From: Spirochaetales bacterium
Lineage (GTDB): Bacteria; Spirochaetota; Spirochaetia; JC444; Marispirochaetaceae
Length of the DNA: 45,703 nt
Assembly: GCA_016935695.1 (NCBI GenBank)
Contig: JAFGQL010000176.1
Span: 1-45,703 of the forward strand
Direction of reading: 5' to 3'
The notes under the pieces were generated by a model, which saw nothing but the letters and a program-made list of their open reading frames with translations, did not search any database and had not been told where the DNA came from. Positions within the stretch are counted from its first letter, which is position 1, and every line of letters starts with the position of its first letter. The position numbers and the translations under genes are program-made. Positions 32,532 to 40,693 of this stretch are shown one piece after another.

Positions 32532-33638
32532 ATGGCAATAAAGAAAGATAATCATGTGATTCTCACCCTTGATGCGGGTGGTACTAATTTCCGGTTTTAC
32601 GCGTGGCAGAATAAAAAGGAAATTGCGGGACCTTTGATGAAGTCCGCAGTGCCGGAAAGTATGGAAAAGACGATTACCCTCATAAAAGACGGACTAAAGG
32701 AACTTACCGCACAGCTTACCACAAAACCGTCGGCCATTAGTTTCGGTTTTCCCGGCCCCTGTGATTATAAGAAAGGTATTGTAGGGAAGCTCCCGAACTT
32801 TCCGGGATGTACCGGAGATATTCCCCTTGGGCCTTATCTGGAAAAAGAATTCGGCATACCGGTTTTTATTCGGAACGACGGCAACCTCTTTGCCTACGGA
32901 GAATACCTTGCAGGATTTCTACCCGAGGTGAATGCCATGCTTGGAATTTCGGGAAGTGTAAAACGTTACGACAACCTGATTGGGTTGACCATCGGTACAG
33001 GTCTTGGCTGCGGTATTGTAACAAAGGGTGTTGTGCTGGAAGGGGATAACGGGTCTGGCGGTGAAATATGGTGTACCCAAAGCTGTTTACATCCAGGTCA
33101 TTGCACCGAGGCATATGTGGGTAAGCTCAGTCTCAGCGGTATTTTTAACGACCTTGCAGGGAGGACAGATGAAGCATTGCTGGACCCCGTCGTTATTGCG
33201 GACATGGCCCGTTCGAAGGATAATCCTCTCAGAGCTCCAGCACTGAAAGCATTTCAGGTAATGGGCCAGGCGGCTGGAGAAGCTGCAGCGAACTGTCTTT
33301 CCGTTGCTGACGGCCTTGTGGTCATCGGCGGCGGCCTTTCCGGTACCTATGATGTGTTCATTACAGAATTTATGGCAGCGTTGAACGGATCCCTTCTTTA
33401 CAGAAACGGACATAAAGCAGGCAGGTTGCCGTATCCCTGTTATGACCTGGAAAATGACGGGCAACGAAAACTTTTCTCTGCTGATCACGTACATAACATC
33501 CCCATCCCAGGAGAAAACGGATATTGCAGTACCGGTCCCTGTATGCGTTCCGGTGTCGGCCTGTCACGGCTCGGAACAAGTGCGGCTATCTGCCGTGCCG
33601 CCTATGAAATAGCGATACAACAGATTAAAGCCGGGTGA
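32532..33638 (+). CDS. ROK family sugar kinase, glucokinase-like
   Basis: 368 residues. ROK kinases phosphorylate glucose or related sugars. The N-terminal phosphate loop is LTLDAGGTNFRF, the catalytic region is RNDGNLFAYGEY, and the ATP-binding GLTIGTGLGCGIV and VVIGGGLSG follow. The zinc site is a variant: SCLHPGHCTEAY has Cys-x-His where most ROK proteins have Cys-x-Cys. A Cys-containing insertion near the C-terminus (YCSTGPCMRSG) is unusual. The start at ATG 32532 lies in a region with promoter-like boxes and lacks a Shine-Dalgarno. Glucokinase is likely but the sugar is not proven. Confidence 0.82.
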   Translation: MAIKKDNHVILTLDAGGTNFRFYAWQNKKEIAGPLMKSAVPESMEKTITLIKDGLKELTAQLTTKPSAISFGFPGPCDYKKGIVGKLPNFPGCTGDIPLGPYLEKEFGIPVFIRNDGNLFAYGEYLAGFLPEVNAMLGISGSVKRYDNLIGLTIGTGLGCGIVTKGVVLEGDNGSGGEIWCTQSCLHPGHCTEAYVGKLSLSGIFNDLAGRTDEALLDPVVIADMARSKDNPLRAPALKAFQVMGQAAGEAAANCLSVADGLVVIGGGLSGTYDVFITEFMAALNGSLLYRNGHKAGRLPYPCYDLENDGQRKLFSADHVHNIPIPGENGYCSTGPCMRSGVGLSRLGTSAAICRAAYEIAIQQIKAG

Positions 33639-33649
33639 AAAGGTAATTA

Positions 33650-35719
33650 TCAGGCAGGGCTTTGTACGGGAAAGGTTTTTAGCGGCGCCGGTTTGCCTAT
33701 ATGATATCCCTGCGCGTAATCAACCTGCATTATCTTAAGCATGTTTATGATTTCTTGCGATCCTGCAAATTCCGCTACTGTTTGAATACCGATTACATGT
33801 GCAAGTGTGTTGATCGCTTCAACCATGGCGCTGTTTACCTTTGACTGAGTCATGTCTCTTATGAAAGAGCCGTCAATCTTCAAATAATCGACGGGCAGAT
33901 TTTTCAGGTAGTTCAATGAAGAAAAACCGCTGCCGAAATCATCAAGAGAAAACGTACACCCAAGGGCTTTCATTTCCTTAATAAAAGAGACTGCCAGGGC
34001 CATATTTGCAATAGCGGCGGTTTCAGTGATTTCAAAGCATATGTCACTTGGCTTGATGTGGTACGTATTCATGGAATCAATAATAAACGAGAGGGTCCGC
34101 TCATCCGCGATGGATGCAGCGCATAAATTAATGGAAAACATCACTTTCCGCGGAGAGCTGCCTTCTGAAAGACGGTGCAGGTAATCAAAACTTCTTTGAA
34201 TAACCCACCGGTCGATGTTGGACATAAGCTGATATCTCTCGGCGGCGGGAATGAAATCTGCCGGCATGATAAGATCGCCGGTGTCCGAACGCATGCGGAT
34301 GAGTATTTCCGCTTTAAAATGCGCTCCCGGATCATCCACCAGGGGACGGATTTCCTGGTAGTACAGTTCAAACCGGTTTTCTTCAATAGCTGAGGTGAGT
34401 TTTGATACCCACTCCATTTCTCCCCGCCGCTGTTTGAAAAGTCCGCCCTGGCTGTCGTACATCCGAATACGGTTACCGCCTTCTTCTTTAGCCACGTAGC
34501 AGGCATCGTCGGCTGCGGCCAGGAGCGACTGAACATCAACTGCGCCGGGACTGATCATTACAAGACCTATACTGCATTTTACGGTAAAGCTGTTTTTATC
34601 AAAGGAAATTTTGTGTCCGGCGAGTTTTGCCTGAAGTCGGTGCGCTATGAACTCGGCTTTTTCATCGTCAATATTCCGCAGTATCAAACCGAATTCATCT
34701 CCGCCTAAACGAGCGCAATAATCGCTTTCCCGGATCATGCTCTTAATGATCGTTGTCACTTCACGTAAAAGCTGATCGCCGGCAACGTGACCAGCCACAT
34801 CATTCACTACTTTGAACTGGTCAAGATCGATGTACAACAATGCGTGACGGACATCAGTACCGGAGGTCTGGGAGATGAGTTCATGCAGTTTCTTGCTGAA
34901 GGATTCGCGGTTGATCAGACCGGTCAGGATATCGTGATTCGCCTGGTAATTTACCTGGGCGCTTAATCGCTTCACCTCGCTAATGTCTTTGAGTACAAGA
35001 ACCTGGCCGTCTACCCGTTTGTCGGGAGAGATTATTTTGGTAATAATGCCGTTTATATACACCGGGTCCTGTCCGGCTCTGAACAGCTGCTGGTTATCCA
35101 GACTGATGTGATCATGGTCGTTCATTGTGGTGAAAATATCATCCAGATCTATGGACGGATCACCAAAATGCAGAATATCCTTCCAGCCTTTACCGTTAGC
35201 AGTCTGTTCATCAATGCACAGTATCCGCTGGGCAGCCAGATTGATCAAATCTATTTTACCTTCGGAGTTTGTGGCTATAATGCCGTCCCCTATGGACGCA
35301 AGAATGGAGGAAAGCCACTGCTTGTTGGTTTTAAGTTTTTTCTCCATCCGGTATTTGTAGATTGCTATATCAATAGTAGTGTGGAGTTCCTTCTCCTTGA
35401 AAGGTTTGAGGATGTAGCCATAGGGCTCAACGAATTTGGCTCTCTCAAGGGTGTTATTGTCCGAAAAGGCAGTAAGGAAAATAATGGGAATTTCAAAATG
35501 ATCCTTTATGTACCCGGCAGCGCTGATGCCGTCCATATCCCCTGAGAGCATGATATCCATGATGATGATATCAGGTAACTGGAGCTGGGCAGTGTCAATG
35601 GCATCCTGACCGGTCGACACGATATCCGTAACAGAGTACCCGAATTTCTCCAGTCTGCGTTTGAGGTCCAGGGCAATTATGCGTTCATCTTCTACTATAA
35701 GTATTCGTTCTGTTGACAT
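33650..35719 (-). CDS. Response regulator with PAS, GGDEF and EAL domains (cyclic-di-GMP turnover)
   Basis: 689 residues. The receiver domain (1-120) has the acidic pair Glu10/Asp11, phospho-acceptor Asp55, Thr83 and Lys105. A PAS domain (about 133-250) follows. The GGDEF domain (about 260-425) has an intact GGDEF at 339-343 and the inhibitory I-site RESD at 330-333. The EAL domain (about 437-689) has EIL at 471-473 in place of EAL, and keeps Asn531, Glu563, Asp593/Asp594 and Lys614. Both cyclase and phosphodiesterase activities therefore look possible, under phosphorylation control by an unlinked kinase. The ATG at 35719 has only a weak ribosome-binding site; a frame start at 35806 adds unrelated residues. 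Confidence 0.92.
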   Translation of the reverse strand: MSTERILIVEDERIIALDLKRRLEKFGYSVTDIVSTGQDAIDTAQLQLPDIIIMDIMLSGDMDGISAAGYIKDHFEIPIIFLTAFSDNNTLERAKFVEPYGYILKPFKEKELHTTIDIAIYKYRMEKKLKTNKQWLSSILASIGDGIIATNSEGKIDLINLAAQRILCIDEQTANGKGWKDILHFGDPSIDLDDIFTTMNDHDHISLDNQQLFRAGQDPVYINGIITKIISPDKRVDGQVLVLKDISEVKRLSAQVNYQANHDILTGLINRESFSKKLHELISQTSGTDVRHALLYIDLDQFKVVNDVAGHVAGDQLLREVTTIIKSMIRESDYCARLGGDEFGLILRNIDDEKAEFIAHRLQAKLAGHKISFDKNSFTVKCSIGLVMISPGAVDVQSLLAAADDACYVAKEEGGNRIRMYDSQGGLFKQRRGEMEWVSKLTSAIEENRFELYYQEIRPLVDDPGAHFKAEILIRMRSDTGDLIMPADFIPAAERYQLMSNIDRWVIQRSFDYLHRLSEGSSPRKVMFSINLCAASIADERTLSFIIDSMNTYHIKPSDICFEITETAAIANMALAVSFIKEMKALGCTFSLDDFGSGFSSLNYLKNLPVDYLKIDGSFIRDMTQSKVNSAMVEAINTLAHVIGIQTVAEFAGSQEIINMLKIMQVDYAQGYHIGKPAPLKTFPVQSPA

Positions 35720-35745
35720 AGTACCGCTCTTACTTAGAAGCATAC

Positions 35746-35760
35746 TATCAGAATCTGATA
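35746..35760. promoter_or_regulatory. Perfect 15-bp palindrome upstream of the GGDEF-EAL gene
   Basis: TATCAGA-A-TCTGATA lies 27 bases before the start of the cyclic-di-GMP gene, between a TTGCAA (35761-35766) and a TATGCT-like -10 on the minus strand. Its symmetry and location suggest a repressor or activator operator. Confidence 0.5.
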
Positions 35761-35834
35761 TTGCAAGGCCTATTGCGCAGAATAATAAAAAAAGCTGTAT
35801 TGACAAGGCGAATCAACTTTAGGATGGTATAGAC

Positions 35835-36968
35835 ATGGAGAATCTCTTTTTCGACAATCCACTATCCCGTGAAATGCTTCTGCAGCGAAGGAGTCCACGG
35901 CGCGAGGATGTCCGCGGTGCCTATTTCAGGGATGCAACTGCGATTCTTCATTCTTTTCCATTCCGGCGCCTGAAACACAAGACCCAGGTATTCTTTGCAC
36001 CGGAAAATGACCACATCTGCACCCGGATAGAACATGTGTTACATGTATCTACCATCGCGACCACCATCTGTAAAGCCCTTGGGCTGGATTCTGAACTGGC
36101 CTGGGCAATAGGTCTCGGCCATGACCTTGGACATACTCCTTTCGGCCATGTGGGAGAGAACATTGTGGAAAAACTTGTTCCAGGTAAGGACGGGTTTGCC
36201 CATGAAATGTACTCTCTCAGGGTAGTGGATCATTTGATTGGCTACGGCAAGGGGCTGAATCTTACCTATGCGGTCAGGGACGGTATCGTTAATCATTGCG
36301 GCGAGAAATTTGAGCAGCTTATAGAGCCTGCGTTCCATATCCGCAATCTGAGTACTATAAAAAAACGGGACCAGTATCCTGCAACCTGGGAAGGCTGCGT
36401 CGTACGGATGTCCGATAAAATTGCCTATCTTGGCCGCGACCTGGAAGACGCGCTCCAGCTCAAGATAATTACAGAAAAGGATGTTCCGCCCCAGTTAATC
36501 AAGCTGCTCGGCAGGGAAAACGGAGCAATCATCGATACCCTGGTTTCGGATATCATTCAACATAGCCTGCGTATCGGGAAGATCGGATTTAGTGATGAAA
36601 TTTATCAGGGAATAATTGATCTGAAGGATTTCAATTACCGGATGATCTACAATAATGAGCGTCTTGTTAATTACCATTCTTATTTTGAACGTATACTCAC
36701 CACTTTATATACCTACCTGGACGGGCTTTTTGTAAAATACGGGAATGACAAAAAAGGGTATAAGAGCGAACAGAATATACTTGCGTTGCGGTTTTACGAT
36801 TATATGGAGAAGATGTCGCGTTTTTACCGGGAAGTAGACGGATCTTTCGATCTTCTGGTTATTGATTATCTTGCCGGAATGACGGACGACTATGCGATTA
36901 AATCCGTACAGGAATTAATGGTACCAAGGCGATTTGAAAGCCAGTTTCACGATCTCATATTTGAGTAA
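35835..36968 (+). CDS. dgt: Deoxyguanosinetriphosphate triphosphohydrolase-like HD protein
   Basis: 377 residues. dGTPases hydrolyse dNTPs to nucleoside and triphosphate, balancing dNTP pools. The opening RSPRREDVRGAYFRDATAIL is followed by FPFRRLKHKTQVF. The HD metal site is made of His67 (RIEHVLHV), His96/Asp97 (GHDLGH) and a downstream Asp in RMSDKIAYLGRD. No N- or C-terminal extra domain is seen. AGGA ten bases before the ATG fits. TTGACA at 35800-35805 is a perfect -35 without a convincing -10. Its closeness to the ribonucleotide reductase operon is functionally suggestive. Confidence 0.85.
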   Translation: MENLFFDNPLSREMLLQRRSPRREDVRGAYFRDATAILHSFPFRRLKHKTQVFFAPENDHICTRIEHVLHVSTIATTICKALGLDSELAWAIGLGHDLGHTPFGHVGENIVEKLVPGKDGFAHEMYSLRVVDHLIGYGKGLNLTYAVRDGIVNHCGEKFEQLIEPAFHIRNLSTIKKRDQYPATWEGCVVRMSDKIAYLGRDLEDALQLKIITEKDVPPQLIKLLGRENGAIIDTLVSDIIQHSLRIGKIGFSDEIYQGIIDLKDFNYRMIYNNERLVNYHSYFERILTTLYTYLDGLFVKYGNDKKGYKSEQNILALRFYDYMEKMSRFYREVDGSFDLLVIDYLAGMTDDYAIKSVQELMVPRRFESQFHDLIFE

Positions 36969-36990
36969 GCTGTCTATCATAGGGGACAGA

Positions 36991-37019
36991 TATACGAAAA
37001 TGTCATTTTGTATATTTTT
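36991..37019 (+). terminator. Possible AT-rich terminator or operator after dgt
   Basis: TATACGAAAATG (36991-37002) and CATTTTGTATA (37004-37014) form an inverted repeat with one bulged G. A T5 run follows at 37015-37019. It is AT-rich and so weak as a terminator. As it lies 13 bases before a promoter -35, an operator role is also possible. Confidence 0.4.
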
Positions 37020-37031
37020 CGTGAATGTTGT

Positions 37032-37060
37032 TTGACTTACCGCATATTCAGCATTATCAT
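37032..37060 (+). promoter_or_regulatory. Promoter of the MshEN-like small gene
   Basis: TTGACT (37032-37037) and TATCAT (37055-37060) are exactly 17 bases apart, each matching consensus at five of six positions. The predicted start near 37067 leaves a leader of about 20 bases with AAGGG before the ATG. Confidence 0.65.
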
Positions 37061-37086
37061 TGGTGCAAACGTAAAAAGGGATTCAG

Positions 37087-37371
37087 ATGCCAGGAAGAAT
37101 CAACCGCGATGAACGTATCGGCGAAAAGCTGCTGCGTCACCGAATAATCGACACCTATCATCTCAATAATGTACTCATACGGCAGCAACACGGCGACAGA
37201 CGCCGTTTCGGCGATATTGCAGTCGACCTCGGGTACATAGCCAGGAATACCGTAGAAGGTTGTCTTCAAACATCGGGTACGGACCTTTACGACAATCAAG
37301 ACAAAGACGAACCAAACCAAAAAAAAAAACTCTCCTCCATTAAACGAGCTTCCCAGAAGAAGGCCGAATAA
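37087..37371 (+). CDS. Small protein with a tandem MshEN-type (cyclic-di-GMP binding) motif
   Basis: 94 residues. Residues 10-33 (RIGEKLLRHRIIDTYHLNN, then VLIRQ) match the 24-residue MshEN pattern RLGxxL(L/V)...LxxxLxxQ at all key positions. Residues 40-63 (RRFGDIAVDLGYI, then NTVEGCLQTS) repeat it, but the final Gln is Ser63. MshEN domains bind cyclic-di-GMP and normally sit at the N-terminus of type II secretion or pilus ATPases; here nothing follows but a basic tail (QKKKLSSIKRASQKKAE). Whether it binds the nucleotide with one degenerate half is untested. It has its own good promoter, and the GGDEF-EAL gene lies 1.4 kb away. Confidence 0.65.
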   Translation: MPGRINRDERIGEKLLRHRIIDTYHLNNVLIRQQHGDRRRFGDIAVDLGYIARNTVEGCLQTSGTDLYDNQDKDEPNQKKKLSSIKRASQKKAE

Positions 37372-37385
37372 CAGCGTGCCCTTGC

Positions 37386-38072
37386 TTATGCAAGAACGGC
37401 AGGTATTCCCGTGGTTTTACACACTTCCATGATATTGTTCATATACTCAGGAGATGTATCACCATTAAAATTTTCTTGCAGGGTGTTTCCCGGCACATAA
37501 GGGGTCAACCGGTACGACATGCAGCCTTTTATGAGCCTGCATATTTCCCTCACATCTGATATATCGACAATTTCCCTGGCCAGGGTCGTACGGAACTGAT
37601 GGGGAATTCCCGATGACAGGATATATGCAATGGATTCATTTATTTTTTCAGCCATATCATTCATTGGCGGCAAACCGTCGGTGAGCAGTTGTGAATACCG
37701 GCAGGGGCTGGTTTTTACATCCATGGCTATGAAACTCAGATTATTCAGCTTTTTGAGTACATCAGGGCGTAGTCCGTTGGTATCCAGTTTTACCTTGAGT
37801 CCAAAGGATACGGCCATATCAATCAGTTCCTGCAGCCATGGATGGATTGTGGGTTCTCCGCCGGTGATGACAACCCCGTCTAGTACACCGGCCCGCTTTT
37901 TAAGGAAAGCCCGGACTTCTTCCAGGGATAAGCCGTCCTCCGGAACAAGCCCGCGGGCAAGTTCCGGGTTATGGCAGTAGGGGCATCTAAGGTTGCAGCC
38001 GCTTAAGAACAAAACCGTGCTTACATGTTCCGGGTAGTCAATGAGGCTTGTTTTAATAATCCCCAGTTTCAT
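37386..38072 (-). CDS. nrdG: Anaerobic ribonucleotide reductase activating protein (radical SAM)
   Basis: 228 residues. NrdG uses S-adenosylmethionine and a [4Fe-4S] cluster to form the glycyl radical of the class III reductase. The cluster motif is CNLRCPYC with Cys26, Cys30 and Cys33, and TGGEPT follows. It also has MDVKTSPCRY, and is of the pyruvate-formate-lyase activase-like length. The start overlaps the stop of the thioredoxin-like gene by four bases (ATGA), so translation is coupled. The target glycine here would be on that neighbour protein rather than on NrdD itself. Confidence 0.93.
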   Translation of the reverse strand: MKLGIIKTSLIDYPEHVSTVLFLSGCNLRCPYCHNPELARGLVPEDGLSLEEVRAFLKKRAGVLDGVVITGGEPTIHPWLQELIDMAVSFGLKVKLDTNGLRPDVLKKLNNLSFIAMDVKTSPCRYSQLLTDGLPPMNDMAEKINESIAYILSSGIPHQFRTTLAREIVDISDVREICRLIKGCMSYRLTPYVPGNTLQENFNGDTSPEYMNNIMEVCKTTGIPAVLA

Positions 38073-38581
38073 CGGATGGGGCTGAGGGCTTCTCTTTGGG
38101 GCAGGTCTTTAGGCTGGCTTGCTCTTACAACCTCTTTGCCATGCTCATCGATAAAGATAACCGTCGGCGCGGCCATGATGGAATATTCTTCCGCAAGGCG
38201 GTAACCTTCATCGGTGTCTACATCTACCCAGGTGCCTTGCATGTCAAATGAACCGATAGCCTCTTTCATGGGAGGGCAGTTGGGACAGGTTTGGCGGTAG
38301 AAAAACATATACGATGCAATGTCACGTGTATGTGTTTCTTCCTCGCTGAGGGTGAGTTCGCCTTGAAGGGGCTCTGAAGGTACTGCTTCCTGCATGGTAT
38401 TCGCATAGGATGAGTTGTAGTACTGCCGGTAATTGTATTCTTCACGCTTACCCTTGTTCCAGTTATTTAAGGACCGATAGTACCCCACAATGCGGGAATA
38501 TACCTCGGTAGGCGTACCGTTTACCCTTTGGCGCTCTTCACGGAGCTCTTCAAGTCTTTTGTCAATCTCCTGTACTGTCAT
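38069..38581 (-). CDS. Thioredoxin-like protein carrying the class III reductase glycyl-radical loop
   Basis: 170 residues. Residues 1-22 form a charged helix. Residues 25-54 (TEVYSRIVGYYRSLNNWNKG, then KREEYNYR) match the C-terminal radical loop of NrdD proteins, with candidate radical Gly33 in RIVGY. A linker (about 56-86) leads to a thioredoxin-like domain (about 87-165) with the active site CPNC (Cys99, Cys102), and the cis-proline loop APT (Pro139). Start: ATG 38581, overlapping nrdD by four bases, with GGGAGG six bases upstream. Since the NrdD gene lacks this loop, the protein looks like a separate radical subunit bearing its own disulfide reductant. I know of no named family with this layout. 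Confidence 0.82.
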   Translation of the reverse strand: MTVQEIDKRLEELREERQRVNGTPTEVYSRIVGYYRSLNNWNKGKREEYNYRQYYNSSYANTMQEAVPSEPLQGELTLSEEETHTRDIASYMFFYRQTCPNCPPMKEAIGSFDMQGTWVDVDTDEGYRLAEEYSIMAAPTVIFIDEHGKEVVRASQPKDLPQREALSPIR

Positions 38582-40680
38582 TCATTTCCTCCCAGTAATA
38601 AAAGCTTTTTTTGTTCAAGATGTTCAATTTCCCTGTCAAGATCGTGCTCCCGTTCCTTCCTGCATTGGGGACACTCAAATACTTCTCCGTTCAGATAGCC
38701 GTGAATCGGACAGATGGAAAAGGTCGGCGAAATGGTAAAATAGGGCAGACGGTAATTATAGGCGATGCTCTTTACCAGATTACGGCAGCTTTTCCATTCA
38801 TTGATGGCCTCGCCCAGGTATCCGTGAAACACTGTCCCGCCGGTATAGAGGGTTTGCAGCTCGTCCTGATGGTCCAGTGCCTCAAAAATATCCTGGGTAA
38901 ACTGGACAGGAAGCTGGCTTGAGTTGGTATAGTAAGGATCTTCGCTGCCGCCGGTAATAATGCTGGGGTAGTGGGCTTTATCGTGGCGGGCAAGCCGGTA
39001 TGAAGTGCTTTCGGCGGGGGTTGCTTCAAGATTGAAGAGATCACCGGTTTTCTCCTGATAATCGGCCAGCCTGTCCCTCATGTGAGTCAGTATCTTTACC
39101 GCGAAATCCTTGCCCTGTTTTGAAATGATATCCGTTTTCATGAAATTCTGAAGGCACTCATTCATGCCGCAGATGCCAATTGTGGAAAAGTGGTTGTTAA
39201 GGTGTTTAAGATAGCGTTTTGTGTAAGGGAAAAGACCTGCATCCAGCAGTCTGTTTACTACTTTTCTTTTAATTACCAGTGATTCAGCTGCAATGTCCAT
39301 CAGGTAGTTCAGGCGGCTGAAAAACTCAGCTTCGGACTGGGATAGGTAGCCAATGCGGGGCAGGTTGATGGTGACGACACCGATGGATCCGGTAAACTCA
39401 TCGCTGCCGAAAAGGCCGCCTCCGCGTTTCCGTAATTCCCGTTTGTCCAGCTGCAGACGGCAGCACATGGAGCGGACATCACCGGGATTCAAATCGGAAT
39501 TGATGAAATTCTGGAAATACGGGGTTCCGTATTTGGCCGTCATTTCGAAAAGAAGCCGTGCGTTATCCGAATCCCAGTTAAAGTCCTTGGTGATGTTATA
39601 CGTAGGAATGGGGTACTGAAAACCACGGCCCGATGCATCGCCTTCGAGCATAAGTTCAATGAAGGCTTTGTTAATGATATCCATTTCTTCCTGGCATTCG
39701 CCGTAGGTGAAACTCTGTTCTTTTCCGCCGACCAGGGCCTTACGGTCTGCAAGGTCGGAAGGTACCATCCAATCAAGGGTGATATTCGTGAAGGGTGCCT
39801 GGCTTCCCCATCTGGACGGAGTATTGACCCCGAAGACAAAGCTCTGGATATACTGTTTTACCTGTTTGTACGACAGGGCATCGATCTTTACAAAGGGAGC
39901 TAAATAGGTATCGAAACTGGACAATGCCTGGGCACCGGCCCATTCATTCTGCATGATGCCGAGGAAATTCACGATTTGCTGTATCAGGGTGGAAAGGTGT
40001 TTCGCCGGTGTACTGGTAATTTTATCGGGGACGCCGCCCAGACCTTCCTCTATTAACTGACGAAGAGACCAGCCGGCACAGTAGCCGGAAAACATGGAAA
40101 GGTCATGAATGTGGAAATCTGCATTCCTGTGGGCATTGGCGATTTCATCTGTATAAATGTTTTTAAGCCAGTAGTTTGCGGTAATGGTACCCGAATTATG
40201 AAGTATCAGACCGCCGAGAGAAAAGTTCACATTGGCATTTTCATTCACCCGCCAGTCAGTCTGCAGCAGGTAACCGTCCATTGTCTGATTAATATTCAGC
40301 ATGAGCTTGCGGGTGTCACGCATCATTTCGTGGCTGGCCCGGTAAAGTATGAAGGCCTTTGCTGTGGCCGCGTCGCCGGATTCAATAAGGACTGTTTCTA
40401 TGATATCCTGTATTTCTTCTACTGCAGGAGCGGAGTTCGGGTGGCGTTTGACCATTATCTGGGTGATTCTTTCTTCTACTAAAAGGGTGAGTTCTTCGGT
40501 CAGATCGGGATTCTGTACTCCTGTCGCCGCTTCCATTGCTCTCCCGATAGCCGATGCAATTTTCCAGCGGTCGTATTCCTGAAGGGTACCGTCCCTTTTG
40601 ATTATTTTGCGTAAAGGCCGCGAAGCCGGTTTACGGATTTCCAAAAACTCCTGCCAGTCGTTGGATGACCGATCAGACAT
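38578..40680 (-). CDS. nrdD: Class III ribonucleotide reductase large subunit lacking its glycyl-radical loop
   Basis: 700 residues. It makes dNTPs from NTPs without oxygen. An ATP-cone (about 22-118, IIKRDGTLQEYDRWKIASAI) is followed by the barrel with Cys201 (GYCAGW), the finger loop RSMCCRLQLD (Cys406/Cys407), GSIGVVTINLPRIGY and ICGMNECL. The zinc ligands are Cys657, His660, Cys670 and Cys673 (SICPIHGY, ECPQC). After Cys673 come 27 charged helical residues (REIEHLEQKKLLLLGG) and the stop. The usual TEVYSR-VGY radical loop is missing and is found in the next gene. The ATG at 40680 has GGAGGG close upstream. It is 13 bases from nrdR, so probably co-transcribed. Confidence 0.93.
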   Translation of the reverse strand: MSDRSSNDWQEFLEIRKPASRPLRKIIKRDGTLQEYDRWKIASAIGRAMEAATGVQNPDLTEELTLLVEERITQIMVKRHPNSAPAVEEIQDIIETVLIESGDAATAKAFILYRASHEMMRDTRKLMLNINQTMDGYLLQTDWRVNENANVNFSLGGLILHNSGTITANYWLKNIYTDEIANAHRNADFHIHDLSMFSGYCAGWSLRQLIEEGLGGVPDKITSTPAKHLSTLIQQIVNFLGIMQNEWAGAQALSSFDTYLAPFVKIDALSYKQVKQYIQSFVFGVNTPSRWGSQAPFTNITLDWMVPSDLADRKALVGGKEQSFTYGECQEEMDIINKAFIELMLEGDASGRGFQYPIPTYNITKDFNWDSDNARLLFEMTAKYGTPYFQNFINSDLNPGDVRSMCCRLQLDKRELRKRGGGLFGSDEFTGSIGVVTINLPRIGYLSQSEAEFFSRLNYLMDIAAESLVIKRKVVNRLLDAGLFPYTKRYLKHLNNHFSTIGICGMNECLQNFMKTDIISKQGKDFAVKILTHMRDRLADYQEKTGDLFNLEATPAESTSYRLARHDKAHYPSIITGGSEDPYYTNSSQLPVQFTQDIFEALDHQDELQTLYTGGTVFHGYLGEAINEWKSCRNLVKSIAYNYRLPYFTISPTFSICPIHGYLNGEVFECPQCRKEREHDLDREIEHLEQKKLLLLGGNE

Positions 40681-40693
40681 ACATCCCTCCAGT

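Noticed and set aside
35800-35833. A firm promoter call for dgt from the perfect TTGACA
   Set aside because: At 17 bases the -10 is GATGGT; the better TATAGA is 22 bases away and would start the transcript inside the gene. Left as a note only.
38560-38640. A sequencing frameshift as the cause of the nrdD split
   Set aside because: The two reading frames are separated by about 50 residues of extra helical sequence not found in intact NrdD, there is a well-placed GGGAGG, and no slippery heptamer is seen. A single-base change would not explain these.
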